Part shown: positions 54,029 to 63,093 of the stretch, piece after piece
Layout: each line of letters begins with the position of its first letter
Numbering within the stretch: position 1 is the stretch's first letter
NCBI RefSeq assembly: GCF_013032005.1
Contig: NZ_WQBE01000005.1
Coordinates: forward strand, 1 to 64,000
From: Ruegeria atlantica
GTDB taxonomy: Bacteria > Pseudomonadota > Alphaproteobacteria > Rhodobacterales > Rhodobacteraceae
Direction: 5' to 3'
DNA: 64,000 nucleotides
Program-made: the position numbers and the translations under genes
The notes under the pieces: model-generated
The model's input: the letters and a program-made list of their open reading frames with translations, nothing else
What the model was told of the DNA's origin: nothing
Database searches by the model: none

Positions 54029-55365
54029 CCCAGCGGCAACCCTTTAAAGTTCTGGTCGTCGATGATGACAAATCAATGAGACAGTCTCTTTTCGAGTTGC
54101 TCGAAGCCGCCGGCTGGACTGTTAGCGCCCTGTCGCGCGCGACCCTCGTGATGGAGTATCTGGCCAGCGCGTCGCCCGATGTCATTCTGTCCGATGTGCG
54201 TATGCCGGGTATGTCGGGGCTTGAATTGCTGGCCAGTCTGGACAGACAAGTGGCGCCTCCGGTTGTATTGATTTCGGCACATGGTGACATCCCGATGGCG
54301 GTTCAGGCCATACAGGACGGGGCGTACGGGTTCATCGAAAAGCCATATGAACCACGGCGATTGCTTACGGTCCTGAGGCACGCAGCTGAACAAAACAGAA
54401 TGCGAAGAAGCAATGCCCGCCTCAAAGACCGGCTGTTCAAACTGTCAGGCCTTGACCGCATCCTGCTGGGCCAAACAGACGCCATTACAGACTTGCGACA
54501 AGAAGTACTTGATCTTGCTGATACATCGGTTGCGGTTTTGTTGCAGGGAGATACGGGCACCGGGAAAGAGCTGGTTGCTCACGCTTTACATGATTTGGGC
54601 CGCTCGCCGGAGGCACCGTTTCTGGCACTGAATTGCGCTGCATTGTCGGCCGATACGTTTGAAGCGGAAATGTTCGGCATCGCGGGTGAATCCGACGGAA
54701 GGCTTGCGGCGGCGTCGGGAGGGACCTTGTTTCTGGACGAAATCTGCTCGTGCCCACCAGCGGCGCAGGCCAAGCTACTAAGGGTCATCGAAGATCAGCA
54801 GGTGTTGCCGGTGGGGGCTGTGTCGCCGGTGCCGGTAAGCTTCAGGGTCGTGTCAGCAACCAACGAAGACGTTGTAGTGGCAGCCGAGGAAGGCCGCCTG
54901 CGTCAGGACCTTTTGTTTCGATTGAATACTGTTGTCCTGTCTCTACCTCCGCTACGTCAAAGACGGGATGATCTGGTTCTTTTGGCAACGCATTTCTTGA
55001 ACGAATACGCAAAGGTTTATGAGATAGACGCGCCAGAACTCGATCAGGACGATTTGGCCGCTCTGCTTTCACATAGCTGGCCCGGCAATGTGCGTGAATT
55101 GCGCCATGTCTGCGAACGGCGCATTTTGGCGGCCCGACGCGGAGGAGGGTCGGTGGCGCAGGCCATCCAAAGCGATCAGCACTTCGACGAAGTGCCGGAT
55201 ACCCTACGCGAAGCGGTTGCTGCTTTTGAACGCGAGCTCATCGGCAAAGCCATCACGGCGCATAAGGGCCGCATGGATGCCGCCGCCGAAGCGCTTGGGA
55301 TCGGCCGACGGACGCTCAACGAAAAGATCGTCAAACTCGGTCTCGATAAAGAGGCGCTGTTGTAA
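54025..55365 (+). CDS. dctD: DctD-like NtrC-family response regulator without GAFTGA
   Basis: 446 residues. Receiver domain with phospho-acceptor Asp57 (PDVILSDVRMPGMSG), AAA+ domain with Walker A GDTGTGKE (175-182) and Walker B GGTLFLDEI (232-240), arginine finger region LRQRRDD and a C-terminal Fis-type helix-turn-helix (MDAAAEALGIGRRTLNEKI). Between FG (217-218) and GGT the usual 21 residues with GAFTGA are only 13, and the motif is missing (MFGIAGESDGRLAAASGGT). It therefore should not activate sigma-54 polymerase and probably acts with the sigma-70 enzyme, as R. capsulatus NtrC does. Confidence 0.92.
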   Translation: MTQRQPFKVLVVDDDKSMRQSLFELLEAAGWTVSALSRATLVMEYLASASPDVILSDVRMPGMSGLELLASLDRQVAPPVVLISAHGDIPMAVQAIQDGAYGFIEKPYEPRRLLTVLRHAAEQNRMRRSNARLKDRLFKLSGLDRILLGQTDAITDLRQEVLDLADTSVAVLLQGDTGTGKELVAHALHDLGRSPEAPFLALNCAALSADTFEAEMFGIAGESDGRLAAASGGTLFLDEICSCPPAAQAKLLRVIEDQQVLPVGAVSPVPVSFRVVSATNEDVVVAAEEGRLRQDLLFRLNTVVLSLPPLRQRRDDLVLLATHFLNEYAKVYEIDAPELDQDDLAALLSHSWPGNVRELRHVCERRILAARRGGGSVAQAIQSDQHFDEVPDTLREAVAAFERELIGKAITAHKGRMDAAAEALGIGRRTLNEKIVKLGLDKEALL

Positions 55366-55376
55366 GCGAAACCACT

Positions 55377-55392
55377 CTGCGGATATCCGCAG
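55377..55392. promoter_or_regulatory. 16-bp perfect palindrome, candidate DctD site upstream of dctP
   Basis: CTGCGGATATCCGCAG lies 98 bp before the dctP ATG and 11 bp after the dctD stop. Rhizobial DctD sites have a similar TGCGGA...TCCGCA form. No -24/-12 (GG-N10-GC) promoter is seen in the leader, in keeping with the missing GAFTGA in DctD. Confidence 0.65.
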
Positions 55393-55490
55393 GGAAACAG
55401 GAGTTCCTCGCGCATTTTCCTTCATAGGCAGGCTGCTACGCATCCTGAATACTCTGCCCAAACACATTGCGTGATCTGGGAGGAGCCACT

Positions 55491-56501
55491 ATGCGCAAAC
55501 ATCTTAACCGGGCGGCCATTGCAGCTTTGTCGCTGACCGTTGCATCCGAAGCACTGGCTGTCGAATGGAACGTTTCCCTGTGGGGCAAGCGTCGCGCCTT
55601 TACCGAACACGTCGAGAAACTTGCGGAGTTGGTGAACGAAAAGACGGGCGGTGAGTTCACGCTCAACATCAGCTATGGTGGCCTGTCGAAGAACAAAGAA
55701 AACCTCGATGGGATTTCGATTGGTGCGTTTGAAATGGCACAGTTCTGCGCTGGCTATCACCGCGATAAGAACCCTTCGATCACTGTCTTGGAACTGCCGT
55801 TTTTGGGCGTGACATCCCTTGAACAGGAAGTCGACCTGTCGATGACCGTTTATCAACATCCGGCCGTTGTCGAAGATCTGGCCCGCTGGGACGCGACTCT
55901 GCTGATGCCGTCTCCGCTGCCGCAGTACAACCTTGTTGGTGTCGGTGAAGCACCCAAATCCCTAACCGATTTTGAAGGTCTGAGCGTTCGGGCGACAGGT
56001 GGCATCGGCAAGGCGATGGAGACGGTTGGAGCAGTTCCGACCTCGATGTCTGCATCCGAAGTGCGTCAGGCAATGGACAGCGGCATTGTCAAAGCGGTCA
56101 GCTTTGCGCCACACGCGCATATGTCCTTCGGCACTATTGAGAATGGCACGTGGTGGACGACGAACCTAAATCCTGGCACCGTCAACTGCCCTGTCGTGGT
56201 GAACACGCTGGCACTGGAAGATCTGTCTGACGAACACCGCGAAGCTCTGCTGGGATCGGTGGAAGAGGCACTGGATCACTACGTGAGCCACTACCAGACC
56301 AAAACGATGGAAGCGTGGGGCCCTGAACTGGATCAACGCGGCATCGAACGGGTCACTTTCAGCGATGAAGAAATCGCAGCGTTCAAAGAAGCCGCCGCCG
56401 CCCCCGCGGCCGAGGCCTGGATTGCAGAAAACACCGAGCGTGGCCTACCAGCACAAGAGCTTTATGACCTTGTGACTGGGAAGATCGCAAACGGAAGCTA
56501 G
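55491..56501 (+). CDS. dctP: TRAP transporter solute-binding protein
   Basis: 336 residues from the ATG at 55491 (GGAGGAGCCACT upstream). Signal peptide ends at SEALA. DctP-fold features are SYGGLSKNKENLDGISIGAFEMAQFCAGYH, GLSVRATGGIGKAMETVGAVPTSMSASEVRQAMDSG (the arginine for carboxylate binding) and WWTTNLNPGTVNCPVVVN. Binds an organic acid in the periplasm. Family members with this C-terminus are annotated for C4-dicarboxylates, but the ligand cannot be fixed here. Confidence 0.92.
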   Translation: MRKHLNRAAIAALSLTVASEALAVEWNVSLWGKRRAFTEHVEKLAELVNEKTGGEFTLNISYGGLSKNKENLDGISIGAFEMAQFCAGYHRDKNPSITVLELPFLGVTSLEQEVDLSMTVYQHPAVVEDLARWDATLLMPSPLPQYNLVGVGEAPKSLTDFEGLSVRATGGIGKAMETVGAVPTSMSASEVRQAMDSGIVKAVSFAPHAHMSFGTIENGTWWTTNLNPGTVNCPVVVNTLALEDLSDEHREALLGSVEEALDHYVSHYQTKTMEAWGPELDQRGIERVTFSDEEIAAFKEAAAAPAAEAWIAENTERGLPAQELYDLVTGKIANGS

Positions 56502-56512
56502 TCCACTCACAA

Positions 56513-56548
56513 CCCGGCGTCGGTCAGGCTGGCGTCGGGTGCCTTTTT
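56513..56548 (+). terminator. intercistronic terminator between dctP and dctQ
   Basis: 9-bp stem CCCGGCGTC/GGCGTCGGG (two G-U pairs in RNA) with a 9-nt loop, followed by TGCCTTTTT. It probably lowers dctQM expression relative to the binding protein. Confidence 0.75.
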
Positions 56549-56569
56549 CCCTGACAGCGGAGCAAAACG

Positions 56570-57202
56570 ATGGCCGGGTCATCCCTGGTGCTGTCCAACG
56601 ACAGCCGTCTCAGCATTCTCGATCAACATCTCTACAAACTGGAAAGCTTTCTGGCCCTGATCAGCGGTCTTGCGGTTTTCTCGCTGATGGTCATGGCCGT
56701 AGTTTCCGTTGGTGGTCGGAATTTCGCCAATGCGCCACTTCCCGGTTACGTGGACTGGATCGAGCAGGCCATGCCTTTAATCGCCTTCATGGGGATTTCT
56801 TATGCGCAGCGTGATGGCGGCCACATACGAATGGACATGGTTGTTGGAGCGCTTAGAGGCCGGACGCTCTATATCGTTGAGTTCATTACAACCGCTGTCA
56901 TTCTTGCGCTGATCGTCTTGCTGATCTGGGGGAGCTGGGCGCATTTCGCACGCAGCTTTGACTTTGGTTCTCCACTCTGGAGCCGCGACAGCTCCATCGA
57001 CATAGGTATCCCGCTGTGGCCCGCAAAGCTGTTGGCCCCCGTTGCCTTTAGCGTGCTTTGCCTAAGGCTTTCTTTACAGCTCTGGGCCTACGGTCGCGCG
57101 ATCCGGCACCCTGATCAGGCACCTATTGCCGTCCCGCTGATAGCTGACGCAGCCACTCAAGCTGCAATGGAAGCCGAGCACGTCTCGGGCCACGATAACT
57201 GA
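56570..57202 (+). CDS. dctQ: TRAP transporter small permease
   Basis: 210 residues with GGAG 7 nt before the ATG. Four membrane helices, with the DctQ segment RNFANAPLPGYVDWIEQAMPLIAFMGISYAQRDGGHIRMDM split over helices and GIPLWPAKLLAPVAF. Pairs with DctM. Stands 67 nt after dctP and 11 nt before dctM. Confidence 0.93.
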   Translation: MAGSSLVLSNDSRLSILDQHLYKLESFLALISGLAVFSLMVMAVVSVGGRNFANAPLPGYVDWIEQAMPLIAFMGISYAQRDGGHIRMDMVVGALRGRTLYIVEFITTAVILALIVLLIWGSWAHFARSFDFGSPLWSRDSSIDIGIPLWPAKLLAPVAFSVLCLRLSLQLWAYGRAIRHPDQAPIAVPLIADAATQAAMEAEHVSGHDN

Positions 57203-57213
57203 GGTTTAATCTG

Positions 57214-58614
57214 ATGGAACCCATTGATATTGGTCTGATCGTCTCGGGCGGTATGCTTGTTCTTGTGGTGCTGGGGATGCGCGTGGCCTTCGCCGCCGCG
57301 ACAGCTGGCATGGTTGGTCTGATCTGGATCTTCTGGGCTAAGTTTGGGTACGATCCGGCGCGGTTCGGCAAGGCTGTGACTGTGGCCGTCAAAACAGCGG
57401 GGCAGGTGCCGCACTCCAAGATTTCAAGCCAAGCATTGAGCCTTATCCCGACTTTCATCCTGATTGGTTACCTCGCCTATTACGCGGGCCTGACCAAAGC
57501 ACTGTTCGAAGCCGCAAAGCGTTGGCTGGCTTGGGTCCCCGGTGGGCTGGCGGTTTCGACCGTTTTCGCAACCGCTGGGTTTGCTGCGGTATCCGGAGCC
57601 TCGGTCGCGACTTCCGCTGTGTTCGCCCGTATCGCCATCCCCGAGATGCTGAAGATCGGATACGACAAGCGTTTTGCTGCAGGTGTCGTCGCTGCAGGCG
57701 GTACACTCGCTTCGCTCATCCCGCCTTCGGCCATTCTGGTCATCTACGCGATTATTGTCGAGCAGGACGTGGGTAAACTGCTGTTGGCCGGATTCATCCC
57801 GGGCATGTTCTCGGCGGTAATTTATGGCTTGCTGATCATTGGCATGGCCGTCGTTATCAAAGGATTTGGTCCCGCAGTCACCGGGTTTACATGGAAAGAA
57901 CGATTCCTCTCGTTGCCGCCCGCATTGCCCATCGTGATTGTCGTCGTCACCATCATCTTCTTTGTCTACAACCCGTTTGGCGGCGATGCCTGGGGTACGC
58001 CAACCGAAGGCGGCGCAATTGGAGCATTTGTGGTGTTCCTGATGGCGCTGTATCAAGGCATGCGCTGGTCCGAGCTCAAAGACGCGCTTCTGGAAACCGC
58101 CAAGCTGAGCGTCATGATTTTCACGATCATCTGGGGCGTTTTGGTCTACGTTCGTTTTCTTGGGTTCGCCGAACTGCCAAGTGCGTTCTCCGACTGGATT
58201 ACCTCGCTTGAGATGTCTCCGATGCTGATCCTGATCTGTATTCTTCTGGCTTACGCTGTACTGGGTATGTTCATGGACGCGATAGGTATGCTGCTGCTGA
58301 CGTTGCCGGTAGTTTACCCCGCCGTCATGGCGTTGAACGGTGGCGAAACCGTAAGCGCAGCCGAAAGTACCTTCGGTATGTCTGGGCCTATGTGCGCTAT
58401 CTGGTTTGGTATTCTGGTTGTTAAAATGGCCGAGTTTTGTCTGATCACCCCACCTATTGGGCTGAATTGCTTTGTAGTGGCCGGCGTGCGTGATGACCTA
58501 AGCGTTCAGGATGTTTTTAAAGGTGTAACGCCTTTCTTTCTGGCGGATGCTGCAACCATCGCGATGCTCGTAGCGTTCCCTGCTATCGTTTTATGGCTTC
58601 CTGGACAGGTTTGA
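57214..58614 (+). CDS. dctM: TRAP transporter large permease
   Basis: 466 residues with about twelve membrane helices. DctM motifs are ASVATSAVFARIAIPEM, AGGTLASLIPPSAILVIYAIIVEQ, AVLGMFMDAIGMLLLTLPVVYP and LITPPIGLNCFVVAGV. Forms the Na+-driven transport unit with DctP and DctQ. Last gene of the operon, convergent with the LysR gene. Confidence 0.95.
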   Translation: MEPIDIGLIVSGGMLVLVVLGMRVAFAAATAGMVGLIWIFWAKFGYDPARFGKAVTVAVKTAGQVPHSKISSQALSLIPTFILIGYLAYYAGLTKALFEAAKRWLAWVPGGLAVSTVFATAGFAAVSGASVATSAVFARIAIPEMLKIGYDKRFAAGVVAAGGTLASLIPPSAILVIYAIIVEQDVGKLLLAGFIPGMFSAVIYGLLIIGMAVVIKGFGPAVTGFTWKERFLSLPPALPIVIVVVTIIFFVYNPFGGDAWGTPTEGGAIGAFVVFLMALYQGMRWSELKDALLETAKLSVMIFTIIWGVLVYVRFLGFAELPSAFSDWITSLEMSPMLILICILLAYAVLGMFMDAIGMLLLTLPVVYPAVMALNGGETVSAAESTFGMSGPMCAIWFGILVVKMAEFCLITPPIGLNCFVVAGVRDDLSVQDVFKGVTPFFLADAATIAMLVAFPAIVLWLPGQV

Positions 58615-58778
58615 ATGACATGGAATGATTTTGGAGTGCGGTATGCCGGTGCAGCTAAGTTCTGCATCGATCAGCTGCACTGCAGAATACATGAGACTTG
58701 TTCAATGGCCGGTTTGGGCCGTTCGATACACGTGAGAGTTCGGGCGGAAAGCGGTCATTCGCTGCAAGCGCAAGACAA

Positions 58779-59741
58779 TCAGCCATTAGGGAGAGTAGCA
58801 GACCTTGCCCACAGAGAGGAATCTGAAGACAGATCAGATTTACATGCGCGTACAAGTAGTTCTGTGAAGGTCTTAACCACCAGATTTGGTTCGTCACCAC
58901 GTTTACGGACGAGCGTGATATGCGACTTCTGATCGAACCGACCATTTCCGACTGAGCGCATTCGTCCCTGACGTACCCAGATATCAGCCAAGCCTTCGGG
59001 AAGATAGCCGATGAAACGACCAGTCAGCACCAACATGGCAACGCCTTCGATCTGATGCGCTTTGGCTGTAGAGCGTAAGCCGCGTGAAACCGGCGCAACT
59101 TTTTGTTCGTTCAAATAGGCACGATTGCAAAAGTTTGCCTGAGAAAGAAATTCATCAACGGCGGCCTTCGTTTCTGCTTTGAACAAAGGATGGGTTTGTC
59201 CACAATACAAGCCAATTCGTTCCGTTTTCAGCGGCTCATATATCAACCCCGGTTTTTTATTATGGAACACTCCGATGCCTAAAGCGATATGTCCGTCCTG
59301 AACCCCTATCTCGATATCGCCAGGCGCAATTGAATGCAATTCGATGGCCACATCTGGCGCAATACGAGCAAACTCTGACAAAGCTGGTACGATAGGCGCG
59401 TTGTCATTGAAAACCCAATTGTCGATTGCTCCGATAGTCAACCGACCGACCAGTTTCCCGCGCGTCCCGTCTACGGTTTCACCAAACAGATCCAATGCTG
59501 CAAAGAGCTTGCGAGAGGCTGCATAGACGATTTCTCCTTTGTCGGTTAGGCGGAACCCCTTGCGTCCTCGCTGGCACAGTCTCAGACCCAAACGCGTTTC
59601 GAGATCGGATATCTGGCGCGAAATCGTCGACGCGGACACGTTCAAAACAACTTGTGCTGCCGAGAAACTGCGTGCTTCAACGACGATAGAAAACACGTGC
59701 AGCAGATGAATGTCGGCTTTCGATAATGAAGGAGGCAGCAT
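58779..59741 (-). CDS. LysR-family transcriptional regulator
   Basis: 320 residues. The N-terminal winged helix-turn-helix is DIHLLHVFSIVVEARSFSAAQVVLNVSASTISRQISDLETRLGLRLCQRGRKG (about 9-62), then a periplasmic-binding-type effector domain. Divergent from the dimethylargininase-like gene with 116 bp between them, an AT-rich gap holding a T-N11-A type dyad. It most likely controls that gene. Confidence 0.9.
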   Translation of the reverse strand: MLPPSLSKADIHLLHVFSIVVEARSFSAAQVVLNVSASTISRQISDLETRLGLRLCQRGRKGFRLTDKGEIVYAASRKLFAALDLFGETVDGTRGKLVGRLTIGAIDNWVFNDNAPIVPALSEFARIAPDVAIELHSIAPGDIEIGVQDGHIALGIGVFHNKKPGLIYEPLKTERIGLYCGQTHPLFKAETKAAVDEFLSQANFCNRAYLNEQKVAPVSRGLRSTAKAHQIEGVAMLVLTGRFIGYLPEGLADIWVRQGRMRSVGNGRFDQKSHITLVRKRGDEPNLVVKTFTELLVRACKSDLSSDSSLWARSATLPNG

Positions 59742-59782
59742 ACATGACCTTTACTTGTATATTTATGCAAATAATATCTCTT

Positions 59783-59801
59783 ACTTTGTAATTTTATAAG
59801 T
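59783..59801. promoter_or_regulatory. LysR-type T-N11-A dyad
   Basis: ACTT-N11-AAGT in the divergent LysR/hydrolase intergenic region, 57 bp before the hydrolase ATG. The spacing matches the LysR consensus. The surrounding 116 bp is much more AT-rich than the genes. Confidence 0.5.
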
Positions 59802-59857
59802 GTAATTGCCGTGCCAAGCTTTGCAATACAAGGAATGAGACCAGAGGAAATGGCACC

Positions 59858-60751
59858 ATGGCGTTGAAGGCGGAAAATGCGCCCAATTGGGGAATCAACA
59901 ACGATTACGCAAAACTCACGGATGTTCTGCTTGGTCGTCCTGAATACTTCAAATGGGTTGAAGCAGGCCCATTGATCGGTCGGACGTTGGCCAATGCGCA
60001 CAAAACCGGCGCGATCTTTGATCTACAACAGGCAATGTCACAACATGCTGAAATGGTGTCGATTTACGAAGAAAACGGCGTGAACTGTCACTATCTGGAC
60101 AGTGATCCGGTCCTTCACCGCAATTTCTTCGCCCGTGACAGCTCGGCGATGACCCCCTGGGGCGCTTTGATTTGCCATATGCAGTTGAAGTGTCGGCGTG
60201 CGGATTATGCCACCGCGATAAAATTTTATCAGGACAACAATATCCCGATTTGGAAATTTGCGACCGCAGGACACTTTGAAGGCGGTGATTTCAACATCAT
60301 CGAACCTGGCCGTGTTCTAATTGGCTATTGTGGTGAACGGTCTGAGCAAGAGGGATCGGAACAAGTAGCCGAATTTGTACGCGCCGAGGGTTGGGAGGCA
60401 GTCGTTGCGCCGATCAGTCGCGAGTTTGTCCACATGGACGGGTTAATCGTTCCGTTGGCCGAGAAACTTGCCGTGGCCTGCATTGACGCGATGGAGCCTT
60501 GGTTGGTGGATGTTATCAAAGGATGGGGCATTGAAATCGTTGATGTTGAGTTCCGCGAAGCCAAAAACCTCGGGGTTAATCTGGTGGCGCTAGGGGATAG
60601 CAAGGTACTGTCTATGGCTGGTGCTACCGACCTAAACGCAAAAATGCGGGCCCTTGGGTTCCAGGTCTATGATCCTGATATGTCGATGTTCACCTTGGGC
60701 GGCGGTGGCGTTCACTGCCTGTGTCAGGCCCTGCATCGCGAGGCCGCATGA
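59858..60751 (+). CDS. dimethylargininase/amidinotransferase-superfamily hydrolase
   Basis: 297 residues. Guanidino-group-modifying enzyme fold with ARDSSAMTPWGA, FATAGHFEGGDFNII, the catalytic His in FVHMDGLIVPL and the nucleophile Cys in GGGGVHCLCQALHRE near the C-terminus. Candidates are dimethylarginine dimethylaminohydrolase and arginine or agmatine deiminase-like activity. AGAGGA lies upstream of the ATG. Divergent from LysR. Confidence 0.88.
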   Translation: MALKAENAPNWGINNDYAKLTDVLLGRPEYFKWVEAGPLIGRTLANAHKTGAIFDLQQAMSQHAEMVSIYEENGVNCHYLDSDPVLHRNFFARDSSAMTPWGALICHMQLKCRRADYATAIKFYQDNNIPIWKFATAGHFEGGDFNIIEPGRVLIGYCGERSEQEGSEQVAEFVRAEGWEAVVAPISREFVHMDGLIVPLAEKLAVACIDAMEPWLVDVIKGWGIEIVDVEFREAKNLGVNLVALGDSKVLSMAGATDLNAKMRALGFQVYDPDMSMFTLGGGGVHCLCQALHREAA

Positions 60752-61026
60752 CCAATATCTGGGCATTAAAGTTGATCGTCCGCGGCAATGTCCGATGGGC
60801 ATGACATAAATCGGGGCACAGCCTGGTGGAGATTGCATACGTGTGGCCTAAACCGACGAACACCGACTGGCGCGCAAGACATTCCGTCATATGTAATGAG
60901 GGTGGGTGCTATGTTAGTATGACAGGTCGGCCAATATACTTGTCCGCGGGTTAGGCCTAAATCCAGATCTGTCGCCCATTGCCCTTGGCGGGCATCTAGA
61001 CACGCAACAGCATGGAGGCATTGCTA
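60752..61026. other. intergenic region with no gene
   Basis: No coding signal visible apart from short frames antisense to the hydrolase end. Begins the 857-bp gap before the SpoVR gene. Confidence 0.4.
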
Positions 61027-61265
61027 ATGAGCAACTATGGTGTTTTTACAGGCTTAGAAATTGTGCACTTATTTAAGATCACCATACCTAAACGGACGCT
61101 CTGACAGATGTTGCCAACTGGGGTAAGAAAGATGGATCACTGTTTGCGCCTGCCATGCTGAGTTCAGGCGTTTACGCAGCGAGCTTTGATCTGGAATTGG
61201 CGCTAAGCCGTTCGGATGTGGATGGGCTTCGGGTTGCTAAAGAACTGGCCCCGTTCAGTTATTAG
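61027..61265 (+). pseudogene. frameshifted small gene
   Basis: ATG at 61027 follows GGAGG by 8 nt and opens MSNYGVFTGLEIVHLFKITI, stopping at TGA 61102-61104. In another frame, open from 61092, the text continues as TDALTDVANWGKKDGSLFAPAMLSSG and on to a stop at 61263-61265, with coding-like composition. One indel near 61092-61100 would join them into a protein of about 78 residues. No family recognised. Confidence 0.5.
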
Positions 61266-61470
61266 GTTGAAGTGACCTGTGGATCGCCCCAGATCGGTGG
61301 GTTTCTTGATGCGGTTTTGTTGCATTAACCTTCGGTACAACAGAAGCATCGCTGTCCCAAACGTGAAGATAACGATAACTCGGCGCAATCTTTCCATAGC
61401 GCGTCGATATCCGCGCGACATTATCTTGATCAAAATGCTCTGGTACTGTCGCTGTCCGCTGTCGCCCTAA
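61266..61470 (-). pseudogene. probable IS5-type transposase C-terminal relic
   Basis: On the minus strand a short stretch reads VARISTRYGKIAPSY, close to the RxxTRYDKxAxxY motif near the C-terminus of IS5-family DDE transposases, and a neighbouring frame reads FTFGTAMLLLYRRLMQQ. No complete gene or terminal repeats are visible. Weak and unverified. Confidence 0.3.
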
Positions 61471-61608
61471 GATTGCCGTGGGGCTTTGGGAAACAGGACT
61501 GCAGACGCACCATCTGCGCATGGCTCAGCTAGAGAAGATCAGATATGTCACCGCTCATTCTTCGAACGATGATTCACGCCGCAAAGCGGATATCAACGGG
61601 TCCCGAAC

Positions 61609-63093
61609 CTAGTTTTCAAACGCCACATCAAAACCCCAGATTTGCTGCAGATAACCTAAAGTCGCTTCGGACGCCTTTTTGTTCAACGGCACACCATTGC
61701 GCACGGAGTGATTTAACCTGAGGTGACGATCGCCCATCAAGTCTACGTCAACGATCTGAATATCGGGATCGTGTTCCGAAACGTCGAAACCGTGCGCCAA
61801 GGTGTCGCGCACTTGGTGATAACCGCGCTCGTCATGAATTGCGTCGACTGTATAGAAAGGTTTCCCCTCGTCATCGGTCAGTGAAAACATGCGGAATCGG
61901 CGCATGACATTGGGGCTGAGGAACTGTTGCACGAAGCTCTCGTCCCGATAGTTGGCCCAGGCATCCTTTAATATATCGCGCCACGCGCCGCTTCCCGCTA
62001 TGTCCGGAAACCATTCCCTATCCTCCTCGGTCGGGTCGGTGCAGATGCGCTGGATATCCTGCATCATCGCGAAACCCAGCGCATAGGGGTTGATCCCCAT
62101 CGCGTTCGGAGCATCAAAGCCGGGCTGCGTCAACACATTGGTATGACTGTGCAATATTTCCAGCATGGCGCCATCCGTCAGCAGACCGGCGCGGTGCAGC
62201 TCGTTGGTGATGTAATAGTGAACGAAGCAGGCACAACCTTCATTCATCACTTTGGTTTGGCGCTGCGGATAGAAATACTGTGCTATGTTGCGAACGATAC
62301 GCAAAACTTCACGTTGCCAAGACTCCAGAACCGGGCTGTGGCGTTCAACGAAATAAAGCAGGTTTTCTTCGGGCAACCCCATTTCACGCTTGCGTTTCCG
62401 CGCCTCTTCATCGGTTTTCGATGACTGTGTGGGATGATCGAAGGCGTCCCACAAATAGTGTACCGCCCGTTCCTCTTCGATACGCCGCTCACGCTGTCTG
62501 GTTCTCTCATCCGCGAGCGATGAGTGGGGCGGGCGCCTATGCCGGAAAACGCTGGACGGCATGAGCGCGTGGGCGGCGTCCAGCAATTGCTCAACCTCGC
62601 GTTCCCCGTGCTGTTCTTCGCATTGGGCAATAAAGCCGCGCGCGTAGTCGAGGTAGTCGAGAATACCCTGTGCATCACTCCACTGGCGAAACAGGTGATT
62701 GTTCTTGAAGAAATGATTGTGCCCAAAGGCCGCGTGGGCAATCACAAGGACCTGAAGCGCCATAGTGTTGTCTTCGAGGCAGTACGAAATACAGGGATCG
62801 GAATTGATGACGATCTCATAGGCAAGACCGTTTGCGCCCTTGCTGTAGGCTTTTTCTTCGTGAACGAAACGCTTCCCGAAGGACCAATGCCTATACATGA
62901 GCGGCATCCCGGTCGACGAATAGGCATCCAGCATTTGCTGATACGAGATGATTTCTATCTGGTTGGGATAGACGTCAAGTTCGAGATCATCAATCGCCAC
63001 ACATTCGATCGCGTCAAAGCTTCGCTGGATGGTCTCGAAATCCCATTCTGCGCCTTCAAACAGCGGCACCTTAACTTCGGTCCGATCAGCCAT
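61609..63093 (-). CDS. SpoVR/YcgB-family protein
   Basis: 494 residues from the ATG at 63093 (GGAG 6 nt upstream). SpoVR family features are AHAAFGHNHFFKNNHLFRQW, NEGCACFVHYYITNEL, NAMGINPYALGFAMMQDI and a C-terminal DLMGDRHLRLNHSVRNGVPL. In enterobacteria the homologue YcgB goes with PrkA kinase YeaG and YeaH in a stress or stationary-phase module. Overlaps the upstream DUF444 gene by 8 nt. Confidence 0.93.
   Translation of the reverse strand: MADRTEVKVPLFEGAEWDFETIQRSFDAIECVAIDDLELDVYPNQIEIISYQQMLDAYSSTGMPLMYRHWSFGKRFVHEEKAYSKGANGLAYEIVINSDPCISYCLEDNTMALQVLVIAHAAFGHNHFFKNNHLFRQWSDAQGILDYLDYARGFIAQCEEQHGEREVEQLLDAAHALMPSSVFRHRRPPHSSLADERTRQRERRIEEERAVHYLWDAFDHPTQSSKTDEEARKRKREMGLPEENLLYFVERHSPVLESWQREVLRIVRNIAQYFYPQRQTKVMNEGCACFVHYYITNELHRAGLLTDGAMLEILHSHTNVLTQPGFDAPNAMGINPYALGFAMMQDIQRICTDPTEEDREWFPDIAGSGAWRDILKDAWANYRDESFVQQFLSPNVMRRFRMFSLTDDEGKPFYTVDAIHDERGYHQVRDTLAHGFDVSEHDPDIQIVDVDLMGDRHLRLNHSVRNGVPLNKKASEATLGYLQQIWGFDVAFEN

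Noticed and set aside
58615..58932. Plus-strand frame directly after dctM
   Set aside because: Overlaps the LysR coding region antisense and has no motif; considered spacer plus shadow.
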